Shown here: piece by piece, positions 15,500 through 25,909 of the stretch
How positions within the stretch are numbered: position 1 is the stretch's first letter
Layout of the letters: every line of letters starts with the position of its first letter
Assembly: GCF_002777915.1 (NCBI RefSeq)
Contig: NZ_NJGE01000005.1
Span: 84,688 to 118,268, forward strand
DNA length: 33,581 nt
Origin: Bartonella tribocorum
GTDB taxonomy: Bacteria; Pseudomonadota; Alphaproteobacteria; Rhizobiales; Rhizobiaceae
Direction of reading: 5' to 3'
Program-made: the position numbers and the translations under genes
Notes under the pieces: generated by a model
Seen by the model: only the letters and a program-made list of their open reading frames with translations
Database searches by the model: none
What the model was told of the DNA's origin: nothing

Positions 15500-16038
15500 T
15501 TATTTTCTTAGTGTATAAATAAATTCCCCCAAGGTTACTTATGTCCCCGCGCCAGAATGGCTTACCCATAATCAACCACCGAAACACCCCCTAGAGATAT
15601 GAATGCACTCTCATGCAAGTTCATATTTATAATATATAGTTGACAAAATCAAGGATATTGTGCCAAAATATGGCAGATATTAGTAAATTTATGCTTACTT
15701 ATTTTATGTATTTAAGCTTAATAGTTTATATTATGAGCAATAATAATGAAAGTCAAATAAGATTCTCTTGGTTTACAAAATATACTAAAAGTATATAAAT
15801 ATACTGATAGAGATATTTATTGTTGCAATTGCAATCAGAATCATAGATTTATTTAACCCATTTATATTTCAAGCGATTATTGATCGTATCATTCCGTTTT
15901 GGGCGAAATTTGAAAAAAATCATCCGCGCAAGGTCTCTGCTCCGTGACAGCTCACACGCAAAAAGACCGCCAAGCGCAGCTTTTAACCGCCTCACAAAAC
16001 GCCAAACATAAGAATAAGAAAAGTTAGGGAAGAAGAAA
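15500..16038. other. AT-rich spacer upstream of the Gly-rich gene
   Basis: No normal gene. On the - strand a 20-codon frame (15562-15624) reads MNLHESAFISLGG then VSVVDYG, faintly like a double-glycine leader. Very AT-rich sequence at 15630-15800 could contain the promoter of the minus-strand array. The long minus-strand frame through 15849-16307 runs across tRNA-His and is not a gene. Confidence 0.4.
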
Positions 16039-16115
16039 TGGTACGGTTGGTGGGATTTGAACCTACGACCTCTGGTGCCACAAACCAGCGCTCTAACCAA
16101 CTGAGCTACAACCGC
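16039..16115 (-). tRNA. tRNA-His (GTG)
   Basis: The 77-base cloverleaf includes an encoded CCA. The anticodon loop TTGTGGC gives anticodon GTG between the CTGGT/ACCAG stem. The D-arm GCTCAGTTGGTTAGAGC and T-arm GGTTCAAATCC are standard. The acceptor begins GCGGTTG, the discriminator base is A and the base before G1 is T, so there is no encoded G-1. That is the unusual tRNA-His type known from many alphaproteobacteria. Confidence 0.95.
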
Positions 16116-16266
16116 ATAAAAAGTAAATGTATCATAACTGTTCACGATTTTGTAAACATTTATTTTTCGCTTATGTGACATAAGGAAGATCAACAAAGTT
16201 TGCAAGCCCCTTAAAAAAAATCTTGCAATTTTTTGTGAAGAAAAATGTTTTTTACAAAGAAAATTT

Positions 16267-17349
16267 TTACAAGGGAAATTTTGCCCAATGCTCAAGATTA
16301 TGATCACGATAGTCTTTTATGTTATCGACACCATCTTGTTGCATCATCTGCAAAATCTCTTTTAAAATAGTTATGACAAGATTTGGACCTTCATAAACCA
16401 TCCCACTATATAATTGAATTAAATCTGCACCTGCTTTTACTTTTTCCAAAGCGGTCTCAGCATCCTTTACACCGCCAACGCCAATGATTGCAATCTCCTT
16501 CCCTAACTTTTGACGCATTTTTGCAAGCACAATCGTAGAACGCTCAAAAAGTGGACGTCCAGAAAGCCCCCCCTCTTCATTGCTGAAATGACTATTGTTA
16601 AGACCTTGGCGTGAAAGAGTCGTATTGGAAACAATCAGTCCATCAAAATCAGAAAGTTTTATTTCTTCTGCAATATCATCCAATTCTTTCTCTGATAAAT
16701 CTGGAGCAATTTTTAAAAAAATGGGAATGGAGAAACCATGTTTCTTCTCTTGCTCCTTTCGCGCTTGCGAAATAGCATTCAACAAAAGATGCAAACTATC
16801 ACGAGCCTGTAAATCGCGCAAACCTGGCGTATTAGGAGAAGAAATATTAACCGTAAAATAATCAGCAACATCATAAAAATGAGCAATACCAACAGTATAA
16901 TCGTCAATTTTATTCACTGTATCCTTATTGGCTCCAATGTTGACCCCTACAACACCAGCTCTTTTACATATCTGCAATCTATCGTAAACAACTTGATGCC
17001 CGTCATTATTAAAACCCATTCTATTAATAATTGCTTCATCTTCTTTTAAACGAAAAAGCCGTGGTTTAGGATTTCCAACCTGAGGCTTTGGTGTCACCGT
17101 TCCAATTTCAGTAAAACCAAATCCTAAACGAAAAATTTCATCAACAACCTCTGCATTTTTATCAAACCCCGCTGCAAGACCAATAAAATTTTTAAACTCA
17201 AGCCCTGTAATAGTTACACACAATCGCTTATCGACAACCTTTTGACAACCGCTTAAGCCACTTTTCAATCCGACAATCGCTAAACGGTGCGCATGCTCTG
17301 GATCTAACATAAATAAAGCAGAACGGCCAATACAACGAAAAAAACTCAT
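16267..17349 (-). CDS. pyrD: Dihydroorotate dehydrogenase (quinone), class 2
   Basis: 360 residues from ATG 17349, preceded by GGAGAAGAATTG; a frame to 17391 exists but lacks a better start. It oxidises dihydroorotate to orotate in pyrimidine synthesis, passing electrons to quinone at the inner membrane. Visible: FMN barrel with [10 protein letters not shown], the catalytic-Ser segment NISSPNTPG (about 168-176), [10 protein letters not shown] phosphate loop and the class 2 N-terminal extension ([14 protein letters not shown]) used for membrane association. Length fits class 2. It is convergent to nothing nearby and is followed downstream by tRNA-His. Confidence 0.95.
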   Translation of the reverse strand: MSFFRCIGRSALFMLDPEHAHRLAIVGLKSGLSGCQKVVDKRLCVTITGLEFKNFIGLAAGFDKNAEVVDEIFRLGFGFTEIGTVTPKPQVGNPKPRLFRLKEDEAIINRMGFNNDGHQVVYDRLQICKRAGVVGVNIGANKDTVNKIDDYTVGIAHFYDVADYFTVNISSPNTPGLRDLQARDSLHLLLNAISQARKEQEKKHGFSIPIFLKIAPDLSEKELDDIAEEIKLSDFDGLIVSNTTLSRQGLNNSHFSNEEGGLSGRPLFERSTIVLAKMRQKLGKEIAIIGVGGVKDAETALEKVKAGADLIQLYSGMVYEGPNLVITILKEILQMMQQDGVDNIKDYRDHNLEHWAKFPL

Positions 17350-18124
17350 CAATTCTTCTCCACAACACAAAAATGATCCATCACACCTCACATATACCTT
17401 TTAACACAAAAGATCGCCAAAAGAGTATATTATTCAAATAATATCCCTCTTCTATTAAGAATAGTTCATCACGTCATCGTCATTCGCATAGATCTTTAAG
17501 TTTCCTGAATAGAAAAAAGTATCTCTATTCCCCAAATTCTTTTGTGAAATATTGTGTCCAACAAAAGAAAAGCTTGCTCTATAAAGCTGTTTTCCCTCAT
17601 AAAGTTATAGAATATACGGTTCGTAAAATTATCGACATTCATGCCGTTGTTACACCATTTAAATCAGGAGCATGGTACTTAATTTTTGGACTGTATTAAT
17701 AAAATTTTTAAGAATCTGCGTTGTTACCATTGCTAATGCACTAAATACCGTTTTGCATTTATAGGTGCTCTGTCTAAACATACAGTTTAGTGATAACTGT
17801 TGATCATAGAATAAATCTATCATAGCAGAAACTTCCAAATTCTATAGTTCTACTATCTATAGACTGATATAACCTTCCAGATAATGAAAATATAGTCGCT
17901 TTTATCAAAAAGTAGATACAGTTTTTATTAAAAAAGCTTTTTTCTACGGAATATATGTACATCCAAATAGACTCCATAAAGCTCTTTATTAAGCTTCATA
18001 AAGTTCTTGGAAAATAATATTAATATTGTAGTATAATCCTAAAAATAAAATCTATGCCCTTTCCTTTTTCATCAAAAGCGGTAAGTAAATTACCGTATAT
18101 CGCTTACATAAAGGGGAAACCGCA
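17350..18124. other. AT-rich spacer upstream of mscL
   Basis: No intact gene. A + strand frame ending at 17699 (last residues VVTPFKSGAWYLIFGLY) looks protein-like but has only a weak GTG start at 17544, so it may be a remnant. A TATAAT-like element near 18032 could serve mscL. Confidence 0.4.
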
Positions 18125-18535
18125 ATGCTTAAGGAATTTAAAGAATTTGCCCTAAAAGGTAATATGATTGATCTTGCTATTGGTGTGATTATCGGAAGCG
18201 CCTTTGGTGGCTTAGTCAACTCAATTGTCAATGATATTTTTATGCCAATCATTGGACTTATTACAGGTGGAATTGATTTTTCTAATATGTTTATTCAACT
18301 TGCTGGAGAAAAACAAGCAACGTTGAGTGCTGCCAAAGCAGCTGGAGCAACCATTAGTTATGGTCACTTTATCACTTTACTTATCAATTTTCTCATTATT
18401 GCTTGGGTTCTCTTTTTCTTCGTTAAAGCTATGAATAAAATGCGTAGAAAAGAAGAAGGAGAAAGCCCCAAAAAAATCCCTTCAGAAGAACAACTTTTAA
18501 CAGAAATTAGAGATCTCTTGGCTAAGAAAAAATAA
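18125..18535 (+). CDS. mscL: Large-conductance mechanosensitive channel MscL
   Basis: 136 residues, the usual size. N-terminal amphipathic helix ([13 protein letters not shown]), TM1 with the gate-lining pattern [20 protein letters not shown], a periplasmic loop, TM2 ([23 protein letters not shown]) and a charged C-terminal helix ([16 protein letters not shown]). It opens as a pentamer in the inner membrane under hypo-osmotic stress. GGGGAAACCGCA precedes the ATG. Converges with the histidine kinase gene, 18 bases apart. Confidence 0.95.
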   Translation: MLKEFKEFALKGNMIDLAIGVIIGSAFGGLVNSIVNDIFMPIIGLITGGIDFSNMFIQLAGEKQATLSAAKAAGATISYGHFITLLINFLIIAWVLFFFVKAMNKMRRKEEGESPKKIPSEEQLLTEIRDLLAKKK

Positions 18536-18553
18536 ATTTATGTACGACTTACA

Positions 18554-20392
18554 TCATAGAATATGAGGAAAAAACATTTCCACAGTCGTTCCATGATTGG
18601 GTTTGGAGAACAATAAAAATTCTCCCCCACTTTCTTCCACCATTTCCTTACACATTGGGAGCCCTAAGCCTGTTCCCATAAAAGCGCTGTCACCAGATCG
18701 TCCATCTTTGCGCTCTACTTGGCCATAAGGTTGCAGAGCCTGTGCAATTTCTTCTTCGCTCATCCCTATACCATTATCACTTACTGAAATTTTTACGCGT
18801 TCTTTCCTATAAGAAACGTGAACTATAATCTGTCCACCTAAGGGTGTAAAACGAATAGCATTGGAAAGAAGATTCCATATAATCTGGCGAAATATTTGTT
18901 GTGATACAGGAATAAATGGAACATGCGGTGGAGCAACAATGCGCATGATAATGCCGTTATGATTGGCTTGAGTTTCAAGAAAAGCTATCGTCGCACGTAA
19001 ACAAGATATCACATCAAATGTTTCAGAAATAAGGGAAGAATCACTCTGGTTATTGGAACCAGAATAATTTGCTTTCGAACATTCTAGTAATTCATTAATG
19101 AGCGATAATATATGTTTTCCAGAAGAGATAATATCGCGTAAATATCCATGATAACGCTCATTTTCTATCGAACCAAAACGGCCCTCTCTCATAATTTCGG
19201 CAAAACCAATAAGAGCATTTAAAGGTGTTCGTATTTCATGAACAACTCCAACGATTTTATTCTCTTCTGCTTTTTCTTCTTCTGATGGAACTTTTTTTAT
19301 CCTATCACGCAACATAACAGCATAATTGCCTTGCTGTGCTAAAAATATAATCGTAACAAGAACGGTTCTATTTTTATGACTTTTCGTCATTAAATCAGCT
19401 GTTTCGCTGCGATTTAAAACTTGATTTGTTCCCTTCATACGGATTAGTTTAAAATATTTTTCAACCAAAAATCGGCTTTGCAAAGTAAATAATGAAGAAA
19501 GTTGCTGTCCTCGTAGTTCATTTATTTCATAACCCATCAATGTTAAAGCTGCCTTACTTGCCGACTGAATAAAGCCCTGTTCATCTAACCATAAAACACC
19601 ATCTGTTGCTGTCTCCAACAATGATAAAACTGCAGCGGGTTCTTTTATGAGCGCTTGTTCTATAGCATTTACTGGCAATATTTGCGGAGATGGTAACTGA
19701 ATAGCTGTTTCTTCAACAAAACTCTTTTCTTTTACCGATGAATTTAATTCATCATGTAATTGCTCTGCAATCTCACGAAAAGCTGAGCGTTCTATCTCCG
19801 TAAGACGCGGTATTTCCGTTTCCTGCTTTTCATCTCTTTGTTCTTGAATTTTTTCTTGTATTTTTAAAATACCAAAGCCACGAAACCCTTTAAGCTGCTT
19901 TTTAGCATCAAAAATTGGCAAAGCCGACAATTCAACATCAAGCCATTGTGAGCAACCATCCACTGGCCATTGAACAATTTCTTTGCTCCACGGTATAGCT
20001 GTTTCAATAAAACGACTGAGAATCCGATATCGATCATCATTAAATTGATGAGCAAGCTCATGAAAACTACATCCTAAAATGGAGGAAGAGAGAGGCCCAA
20101 CAACTTCAGCTAGCTCTTTTGAGACTTCACAAAATAAACCATTGTGATCAATTTCCCATGTAAAAGGCCGTGGCAAAAGCTCTGGTATAAAACAAAAAGC
20201 TTTTTTCTCACATTTTAATTTATTTGTACTGAACTCATCTGCTTTTAATGACATAACTAAAACTAAAAAAGTGTTGGATTGACTCTCAAACGAATAATGC
20301 TCATTTATTTCAAAATACCTGCTCTCATTAAAATAACTTGATATGTTATTATCAATTATCTGTAGCAAAATTTTGACTGTTTCACCAAGCAA
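18554..20392 (-). CDS. PAS-domain sensor histidine kinase, possibly N-terminally shortened
   Basis: 612 residues from TTG 20392; an in-frame stop lies shortly upstream, and the first ATG would be 20254. Two PAS-like regions (about 72-180, with FTWEIDHNGLFCEVS and FRGFGILK, and about 255-350). Then the kinase core: H-box HEIRTPLNALIGFAEIM near 385, N-box WNLLSNAIRFTP, DNGIGM, and GTGLGLPMCKEMVE. No membrane segment, so cytosolic. The PAS wording and H-box resemble cell-cycle kinases of Hyphomicrobiales (PdhS/PleC/DivJ group), which are usually longer. The residues before 70 look unlike the rest, and about 1 kb of gene-free DNA lies upstream, so the N-terminal region may have been lost. No response regulator is adjacent. 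Confidence 0.8.
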   Translation of the reverse strand: MLGETVKILLQIIDNNISSYFNESRYFEINEHYSFESQSNTFLVLVMSLKADEFSTNKLKCEKKAFCFIPELLPRPFTWEIDHNGLFCEVSKELAEVVGPLSSSILGCSFHELAHQFNDDRYRILSRFIETAIPWSKEIVQWPVDGCSQWLDVELSALPIFDAKKQLKGFRGFGILKIQEKIQEQRDEKQETEIPRLTEIERSAFREIAEQLHDELNSSVKEKSFVEETAIQLPSPQILPVNAIEQALIKEPAAVLSLLETATDGVLWLDEQGFIQSASKAALTLMGYEINELRGQQLSSLFTLQSRFLVEKYFKLIRMKGTNQVLNRSETADLMTKSHKNRTVLVTIIFLAQQGNYAVMLRDRIKKVPSEEEKAEENKIVGVVHEIRTPLNALIGFAEIMREGRFGSIENERYHGYLRDIISSGKHILSLINELLECSKANYSGSNNQSDSSLISETFDVISCLRATIAFLETQANHNGIIMRIVAPPHVPFIPVSQQIFRQIIWNLLSNAIRFTPLGGQIIVHVSYRKERVKISVSDNGIGMSEEEIAQALQPYGQVERKDGRSGDSAFMGTGLGLPMCKEMVEESGGEFLLFSKPNHGTTVEMFFPHIL

Positions 20393-21406
20393 AACAAGAG
20401 TAAAAAGAATCCTCCAATATTGTTGCTTATTCGCATATTATTATAATAAAGTTTGTTACAATAATAGAAAAATGCCCCCCACATAAAATAGGTCTCCCAA
20501 GAGAACATACTCGTTCTGCGCATTTATACGCTTGTCTTAAAGAGGCATCTTGTTCAAAACTTATTTTATAACAGCATCAGTAAATGCTGCAACATAAAGA
20601 TCCTCATAAAGAATATCAAGGCGTTATGTTTTAGCTTTTTATACTTTTGAAAGAGCTCGCACTATTTATTATACTTGTCCAGTCCCTAATGTTGCTAGTC
20701 GTTTTTGTGTTTGGAAACATTCATAAGAGGTATTTTTATTCCTTTTAAATGGTTTTTAGCCTCCACCGTTTCTACTTATGAAGTACAAAAACGATTTTGA
20801 TTGTTGCAACATAAACAGATTTGAGATGAGAAAATTTTACGATATCTGAAACTTTTATTTAATATGAACAATGGACAAATTATCATTACAATTCAATATA
20901 TTTGTATTCTCAAAGCCAGAAATTAAAAATTTCTTTTTCAAATAAATATTCTCGTAAAAGCATCTTTCTTGCACCAAGAATATCACATGATAATAAATTC
21001 AGTATAGCACTTTAAAGCATCTTAGAACTTTGAATGTTCTTCTTATGATACTTTTCAGAATACCCCTAAAGATTTTTTTTCATCAAAACCATTATAGAAA
21101 AAATAAAAAATATACCCCTGTACTATTTGAGCAAAGAATCTTCTTGCAAGAGGATAAAGAAAACAAAAATATCTGTTTTTATAGAGAGATTTATTTTATT
21201 TCTTTACATTCCAAATCATCGAGAAATGTTAAAAACATCTCCGCCCTTTTGTATAAGCTTGTTCTCTCCATGAATAGTCAAAAGATTGCTTTACTACTCT
21301 TCATTTAATTTTTTAATATGACTCGCAAAAAAATAAAATACGTATTCGCTCTTTAAATAACGACTGTCAGATATTAAAAAAATCATATATTTTTGAATAT
21401 GCTCGC
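20393..21406. other. Gene-poor spacer of about 1 kb between kinase and ftsK
   Basis: AT-rich with frequent stops on both strands. Short protein-like stretches appear (for example FERARTIYYTCPVPN on the + strand near 20650-20700), suggesting decayed genes. A 92-codon + strand frame at 21030-21308 has no support. Nothing functional is recognised. Confidence 0.4.
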
Positions 21407-23986
21407 TTATTTTCCCTCATGGAGTAAAATTTCACGCTTTCCAACATGATTAGCGGCTCCAACAATGCCTTTTTCTTCCATACGCTCAACAAGAGAAGCG
21501 GCTTTATTATAGCCGATTGAAAGTCGGCGCTGAATATAAGATGTTGAACATTTTTTATCACGCATAACAATCTTTACAGCTTGGTTATAAAGTCTCTCAC
21601 CCTCTTCATCAAAATTTTCTTCCTCAGAAACTTCAGCTGTTGAATCAGCAGAAACATCCTCATTGTTTTCGTCTTCATTATCCGTGACCGTTGCTAAATA
21701 ATCAGGTTTTCCTTGCATTTTAAGATGTGCAACAACGGATTCAACTTCTTCATCAGAGACAAAAGGTCCGTGAACGCGCACAATACGCCCCCCACCTGCC
21801 ATATGAAGCATATCTCCTTGACCTAAAAGCGTTTCAGCACCTTGTTCACCTAAGATCGTACGACTATCAATTTTTGATGTAACCTGAAAAGAAATGCGGG
21901 TAGGAAAGTTTGCTTTTATTGTCCCCGTGATAACATCAACAGAAGGACGCTGCGTTGCCATAATAAGATGAATACCTGCCGCACGCGCCATTTGCGCTAA
22001 GCGCTGAATGGCATTCTCAATTTCCTTTCCTGCCACCATCATAAGATCAGCCATCTCATCAACAATCACGACGATATAAGGAAGCTGCGTGAGATCCATG
22101 GCTTCTTCATGATAAAGCATTTCCCCTGTTTCTTTATCAAAACCCGACTGTACAGTACACATGATCGTTTCGCCTTTTTGAGCAGCAAGTGCAACGCGTG
22201 CATTAAAACCATCAATATTTCGCACACCTAACTTAGCCATTTTGCGATAACGCTCTTCCATTTCTCGAACCGCCCATTTTAAAGCAGTTACCGCTTTTTT
22301 AGGATCTGTTACAACCGGTGTTAAAAGATGTGGTATACCATCATAAACAGAAAGCTCTAACATTTTAGGATCAACCATAATCAAACGACACTGCTGGGGC
22401 GTCATACGATAAAGAATCGACAAAATCATTGTATTAATTGCAACAGATTTTCCTGATCCTGTTGTTCCTGCAACCAATAAATGAGGCATTTTTGCTAATT
22501 CTGCAATAACAGGTTCACCATTAATCCCTTTCCCCAAAGCAAGAGCAAGCTTAAATTCACTTTCACGAAAAGAATGCGTTTGGATTAATTCCCGTAAATA
22601 AACAGTTTCACGAACCGCATTGGGTAACTCAATCCCAATAACATTCCGTCCTGGAATGACAGCAACCCGTGTGGAAATAGCAGACATAGAACGTGCAATA
22701 TCATCAGAAAGATTAATAACGCGTGATGACTTTACACCCGCAGCAGGCTCAAATTCATACATTGTTACCACCGGTCCCGGATGAACATGGATAACTTCAC
22801 CCTTAATGCCAAAATCTTCCAAAACACTTTCTAAAAGTCCAGCACCACGTTCTAATGTTTCCTGAGGAATCATCGTTCCTTCATGAAAAACAGGTTTTTG
22901 TAATAAATTAATCGGAGGAGATTCATAAACATCACAGTCAATCGATTGAATATTTTTCATAAAAGAAGAATTATAATTGCCTAATGGTGCGCAAGTAGAT
23001 TGCAATGTTTTCGTTGCACCATTTGCTTGCATCACAGATAACTCTTTTGAACTCTTCGTGACATCCTTCTTTGTTATACAATCGACAATATTATGGGCGA
23101 GAGTTTTATTGGTTTTTTCTGTCTCTATAGTATCCCCAGTATCACTTAATGTTTCAGTATCATTTAACCTGTGAGCAGAATCTTCAATAGAAAGCTTAGA
23201 ATGACACTCTTTAGGCTCCTTCATAGAATCATTATTCGTATTCATTAAATCAGAAATTTGCTCAACGCCTCTCATCCTTTCTGCTGGAGATTCTGATGTC
23301 ATTGAATCATAGAGTTGCGGAAAGCGGTATTCAAGAACACGGTAAAGAGCTGTTATTGACTCATCAAAAGCAGAAGAGACATCAGGTATAATTTTATTTG
23401 TCGTATCAATCGGCGTGCCCCCTTCTTTTGAAGTTTGAGTATCTATATGTTCAAATATCAAAGACCCACACTCAAAAAATGCATTATCGGAAAGGTGCAA
23501 AGCAGGCTTCATTTTTGGGAGCACATTTTTTACTTGTAACTCATACTCTTGTTTATCCTCCTTAAGGGAAATATGGGCTGATGGTAGACTAATAGCTTGC
23601 TGTGACAACTGCTTTAAAACCGTTGAATGACAAACTGACGTTTTATTCTCTATCGATTGGGGATTAATGACTTTTTTTGTCGATGGAGCGTTTGTTGTCT
23701 TCTTATTACAATGTACAATATCTGTAACTTTTTTTCGATCTTGCTTCGTAAAATTTTTAAATTGTTTTGCAAAAATTGGGTCTGTTTCTATACGACGACG
23801 TAAAATCTCAACTTCTGGTGTTCGTGTAAAACGGACATTTTTTCCGAGGGTAAATGCCTTTTTCCAAACTTCCGGATAAGGAAATATCTCAGTAATCTTA
23901 ATAGATAAATCTTCTCTTGATGCGCCTTTCGTACCATCATCAGAAAAAGAAGACGTAGAAATAGATTTTGTTTTCGAATTATGCAT
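21407..23986 (-). CDS. ftsK: FtsK/SpoIIIE-family DNA translocase without membrane domain
   Basis: 859 residues from ATG 23986; upstream TTG codons add only 4 residues. The motor is complete: FtsK alpha/beta region after about residue 395, Walker [10 protein letters not shown] near 500, Walker [11 protein letters not shown] near 640, and [11 protein letters not shown]. The C-terminal gamma winged helix ([27 protein letters not shown]) reads KOPS sites. The protein pumps chromosomal DNA at division for dimer resolution. The first 390 residues are polar, low-complexity and lack any of the four N-terminal helices of classical FtsK. It is therefore a soluble type comparable in layout to Bacillus SftA, or a second FtsK paralogue. 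It stands alone, with non-coding DNA on both sides. Confidence 0.9.
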   Translation of the reverse strand: MHNSKTKSISTSSFSDDGTKGASREDLSIKITEIFPYPEVWKKAFTLGKNVRFTRTPEVEILRRRIETDPIFAKQFKNFTKQDRKKVTDIVHCNKKTTNAPSTKKVINPQSIENKTSVCHSTVLKQLSQQAISLPSAHISLKEDKQEYELQVKNVLPKMKPALHLSDNAFFECGSLIFEHIDTQTSKEGGTPIDTTNKIIPDVSSAFDESITALYRVLEYRFPQLYDSMTSESPAERMRGVEQISDLMNTNNDSMKEPKECHSKLSIEDSAHRLNDTETLSDTGDTIETEKTNKTLAHNIVDCITKKDVTKSSKELSVMQANGATKTLQSTCAPLGNYNSSFMKNIQSIDCDVYESPPINLLQKPVFHEGTMIPQETLERGAGLLESVLEDFGIKGEVIHVHPGPVVTMYEFEPAAGVKSSRVINLSDDIARSMSAISTRVAVIPGRNVIGIELPNAVRETVYLRELIQTHSFRESEFKLALALGKGINGEPVIAELAKMPHLLVAGTTGSGKSVAINTMILSILYRMTPQQCRLIMVDPKMLELSVYDGIPHLLTPVVTDPKKAVTALKWAVREMEERYRKMAKLGVRNIDGFNARVALAAQKGETIMCTVQSGFDKETGEMLYHEEAMDLTQLPYIVVIVDEMADLMMVAGKEIENAIQRLAQMARAAGIHLIMATQRPSVDVITGTIKANFPTRISFQVTSKIDSRTILGEQGAETLLGQGDMLHMAGGGRIVRVHGPFVSDEEVESVVAHLKMQGKPDYLATVTDNEDENNEDVSADSTAEVSEEENFDEEGERLYNQAVKIVMRDKKCSTSYIQRRLSIGYNKAASLVERMEEKGIVGAANHVGKREILLHEGK

Positions 23987-24448
23987 GGCACCCAACAAAT
24001 TTATAGCAATGAGAAAAATGACCTTGTTTAAAAATATTCATAGAGGCTATCATATGAAGGTTAATAACCTTTTGCTGTTGGTTACTTTTTAATGAAAAAA
24101 ATAAAGACCAAATGCATCATATTCTTTTTTTAAAATTTTCGAAGTAAATTGCCCAATTTATGGTGTCCTATCGCTCATCTTTCATTTATTTTGAAGAAAA
24201 CTTCATGACAAAAAGCGTCAATACAATTGTTAATACCTTTCTTTCCCTCCCATTTTATTAAAACAATTGGTCCAAATAATACAAACAGTTATAGAAGCAT
24301 TGCTCTATTTAAATCTTCCTGTTTGATGATCATCACATAATCTAATTTCTCGCGTTTTCATAAGTTTATCCTTGTTATCCTCGTTTAAAAAGGCTTAGAC
24401 TAAGACAATCATAATTACATAAACATAAATAGAAAAAGGGAGTGAATT
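23987..24448. other. Divergent promoter region between ftsK and aldehyde dehydrogenase gene
   Basis: About 460 bases with no gene. Both flanking genes point outward, so promoters for each must lie here, but no -35/-10 pair stands out in the AT-rich sequence. Confidence 0.4.
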
Positions 24449-25879
24449 ATGTTTAATAAACGGAAATTTTATATCAATGGCCTGTGGGATGATCCAAGTA
24501 CGCCTCATGATTTTGACGTCATTAATCCATCAACAGAAGAAGCTTGTGCTGTCATTAGCCTTGGAAGCACAAAAGATGCCGATAAAGCAATTAACGCAGC
24601 GAAAGAAGCTTTTCAAAAATGGAAAACAACGCCACCAAGCGAGCGTCTTGGATTCGTTGAAAAAATTTTAGAGATCTATGAAAAACGTTCCAAAGACATG
24701 GCTAAAACCATTTCAATGGAAATGGGAGCACCGATTGATATGGCGCTTAATGCGCAAACCGCAGCCGGCGGTTCCCACATTCGCGATTTTATTGAAGCTT
24801 ATAAAGAGTTTTCATTCCAAGAAACTTTAATAAAGGGAAATGAGCAAGCAATCCTTCACTACGACCCTATCGGCGTCGTAGGATTAATTACGCCATGGAA
24901 TTGGCCCATGAATCAAGTAACTCTTAAAGTTATCCCCGCTCTTTTGGCTGGCTGTACCATGGTGCTAAAACCCTCTGAAATTGCGCCTCTTTCTGCTATG
25001 CTTTTTGCTGAGTTTTTAGATGAAGCAGCGCTTCCTGCCGGTGTTTTTAATTTAATCAATGGTGATGGTGCAACTGTCGGCTCTTACCTTTCAGCACATC
25101 CTGATCTAGAAATGATTAGCTTTACTGGTTCAACCAGAGCAGGAAAAGATATTTCTAAAAATGCCAGCGCTACTTTAAAAAGAGTCTGTCTGGAACTTGG
25201 AGGAAAAGGTGCAAATATTATCTTTGCTGATGCCGACTCAGATGCTATTCAGCGAGGTGTGCGACATTGCTTTTATAATAGTGGACAAAGTTGTAACGCA
25301 CCAACTCGTATGCTTGTGGAACAGAACATCTATGACAAAGCCATCAAAATAGCCAAAGATATTGCAGAAACGACAAAAGTAGGACCAAACTGCCAAGAAG
25401 GTAATCATATTGGACCTGTCGTTTCAAAACAACAATATGATAAAATTCAAGATCTTATCCAATCAGGAATTGATGAAGGGGCAACTCTTGTTGCAGGTGG
25501 AACTGGCTTACCTATAGGGATGGAGCGCGGTTATTATGTCCGTCCAACAGTTTTTGCGGATGTAAAACCTCATATGCGTATTTTCAAAGAAGAAATCTTT
25601 GGTCCCGTTCTTTCGATTCTTTCTTTTAGGACAGAAGAAGAAGCCATCGCTTTAGCAAATAACACTGAATATGGTCTTACAAACTATATTCAATCGCAAG
25701 ATCGCAACAAATGTCGTCGTATTGCAGCACAAGTACGATCCGGTATGGTAGAAGTTAATGGACATGGATTACCTGATGGAAGCTACTTTGGAGGTGTAAA
25801 ATTCTCTGGGCGTGCCCGTGAAGGAGGGCATTGGGGAATCAAAGAATTTCTCGATAGCAAAGCAATTTCATACTGGTAA
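24449..25879 (+). CDS. NAD(P)-dependent aldehyde dehydrogenase
   Basis: 476 residues, the standard size. Visible: cofactor segment LITPWNWPMNQ (N151), KPSEIAPLSA, FTGSTRAGK, general base E249 in LELGGKGAN, and catalytic C282 in NSGQSCNAPTRM. EEIFGPVLSI and the SGMVEVNGHG end region follow. It oxidises an aldehyde to the acid in the cytosol; the substrate cannot be told from motifs. Shine-Dalgarno GGGAG lies 7 bases before the ATG. The pseudouridine synthase gene follows after 30 bases and may share its transcript. Confidence 0.9.
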   Translation: MFNKRKFYINGLWDDPSTPHDFDVINPSTEEACAVISLGSTKDADKAINAAKEAFQKWKTTPPSERLGFVEKILEIYEKRSKDMAKTISMEMGAPIDMALNAQTAAGGSHIRDFIEAYKEFSFQETLIKGNEQAILHYDPIGVVGLITPWNWPMNQVTLKVIPALLAGCTMVLKPSEIAPLSAMLFAEFLDEAALPAGVFNLINGDGATVGSYLSAHPDLEMISFTGSTRAGKDISKNASATLKRVCLELGGKGANIIFADADSDAIQRGVRHCFYNSGQSCNAPTRMLVEQNIYDKAIKIAKDIAETTKVGPNCQEGNHIGPVVSKQQYDKIQDLIQSGIDEGATLVAGGTGLPIGMERGYYVRPTVFADVKPHMRIFKEEIFGPVLSILSFRTEEEAIALANNTEYGLTNYIQSQDRNKCRRIAAQVRSGMVEVNGHGLPDGSYFGGVKFSGRAREGGHWGIKEFLDSKAISYW

Positions 25880-25909
25880 AAATCTTATTAAAAACTTAAT
25901 AGGAATCAT

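Noticed and set aside
15849-16307. Minus-strand open frame of 152 codons
   Set aside because: It runs straight through tRNA-His and into the end of pyrD; the sequence is not protein-like.
17544-17699. Plus-strand frame ending VVTPFKSGAWYLIFGLY
   Set aside because: Looks protein-like but has only a weak GTG start and no recognised family; at best a remnant.
21030-21308. Plus-strand frame of 92 codons in the ftsK-kinase spacer
   Set aside because: AT-driven composition (Phe, Ile, Lys), no Shine-Dalgarno and no recognisable domain; probably chance.
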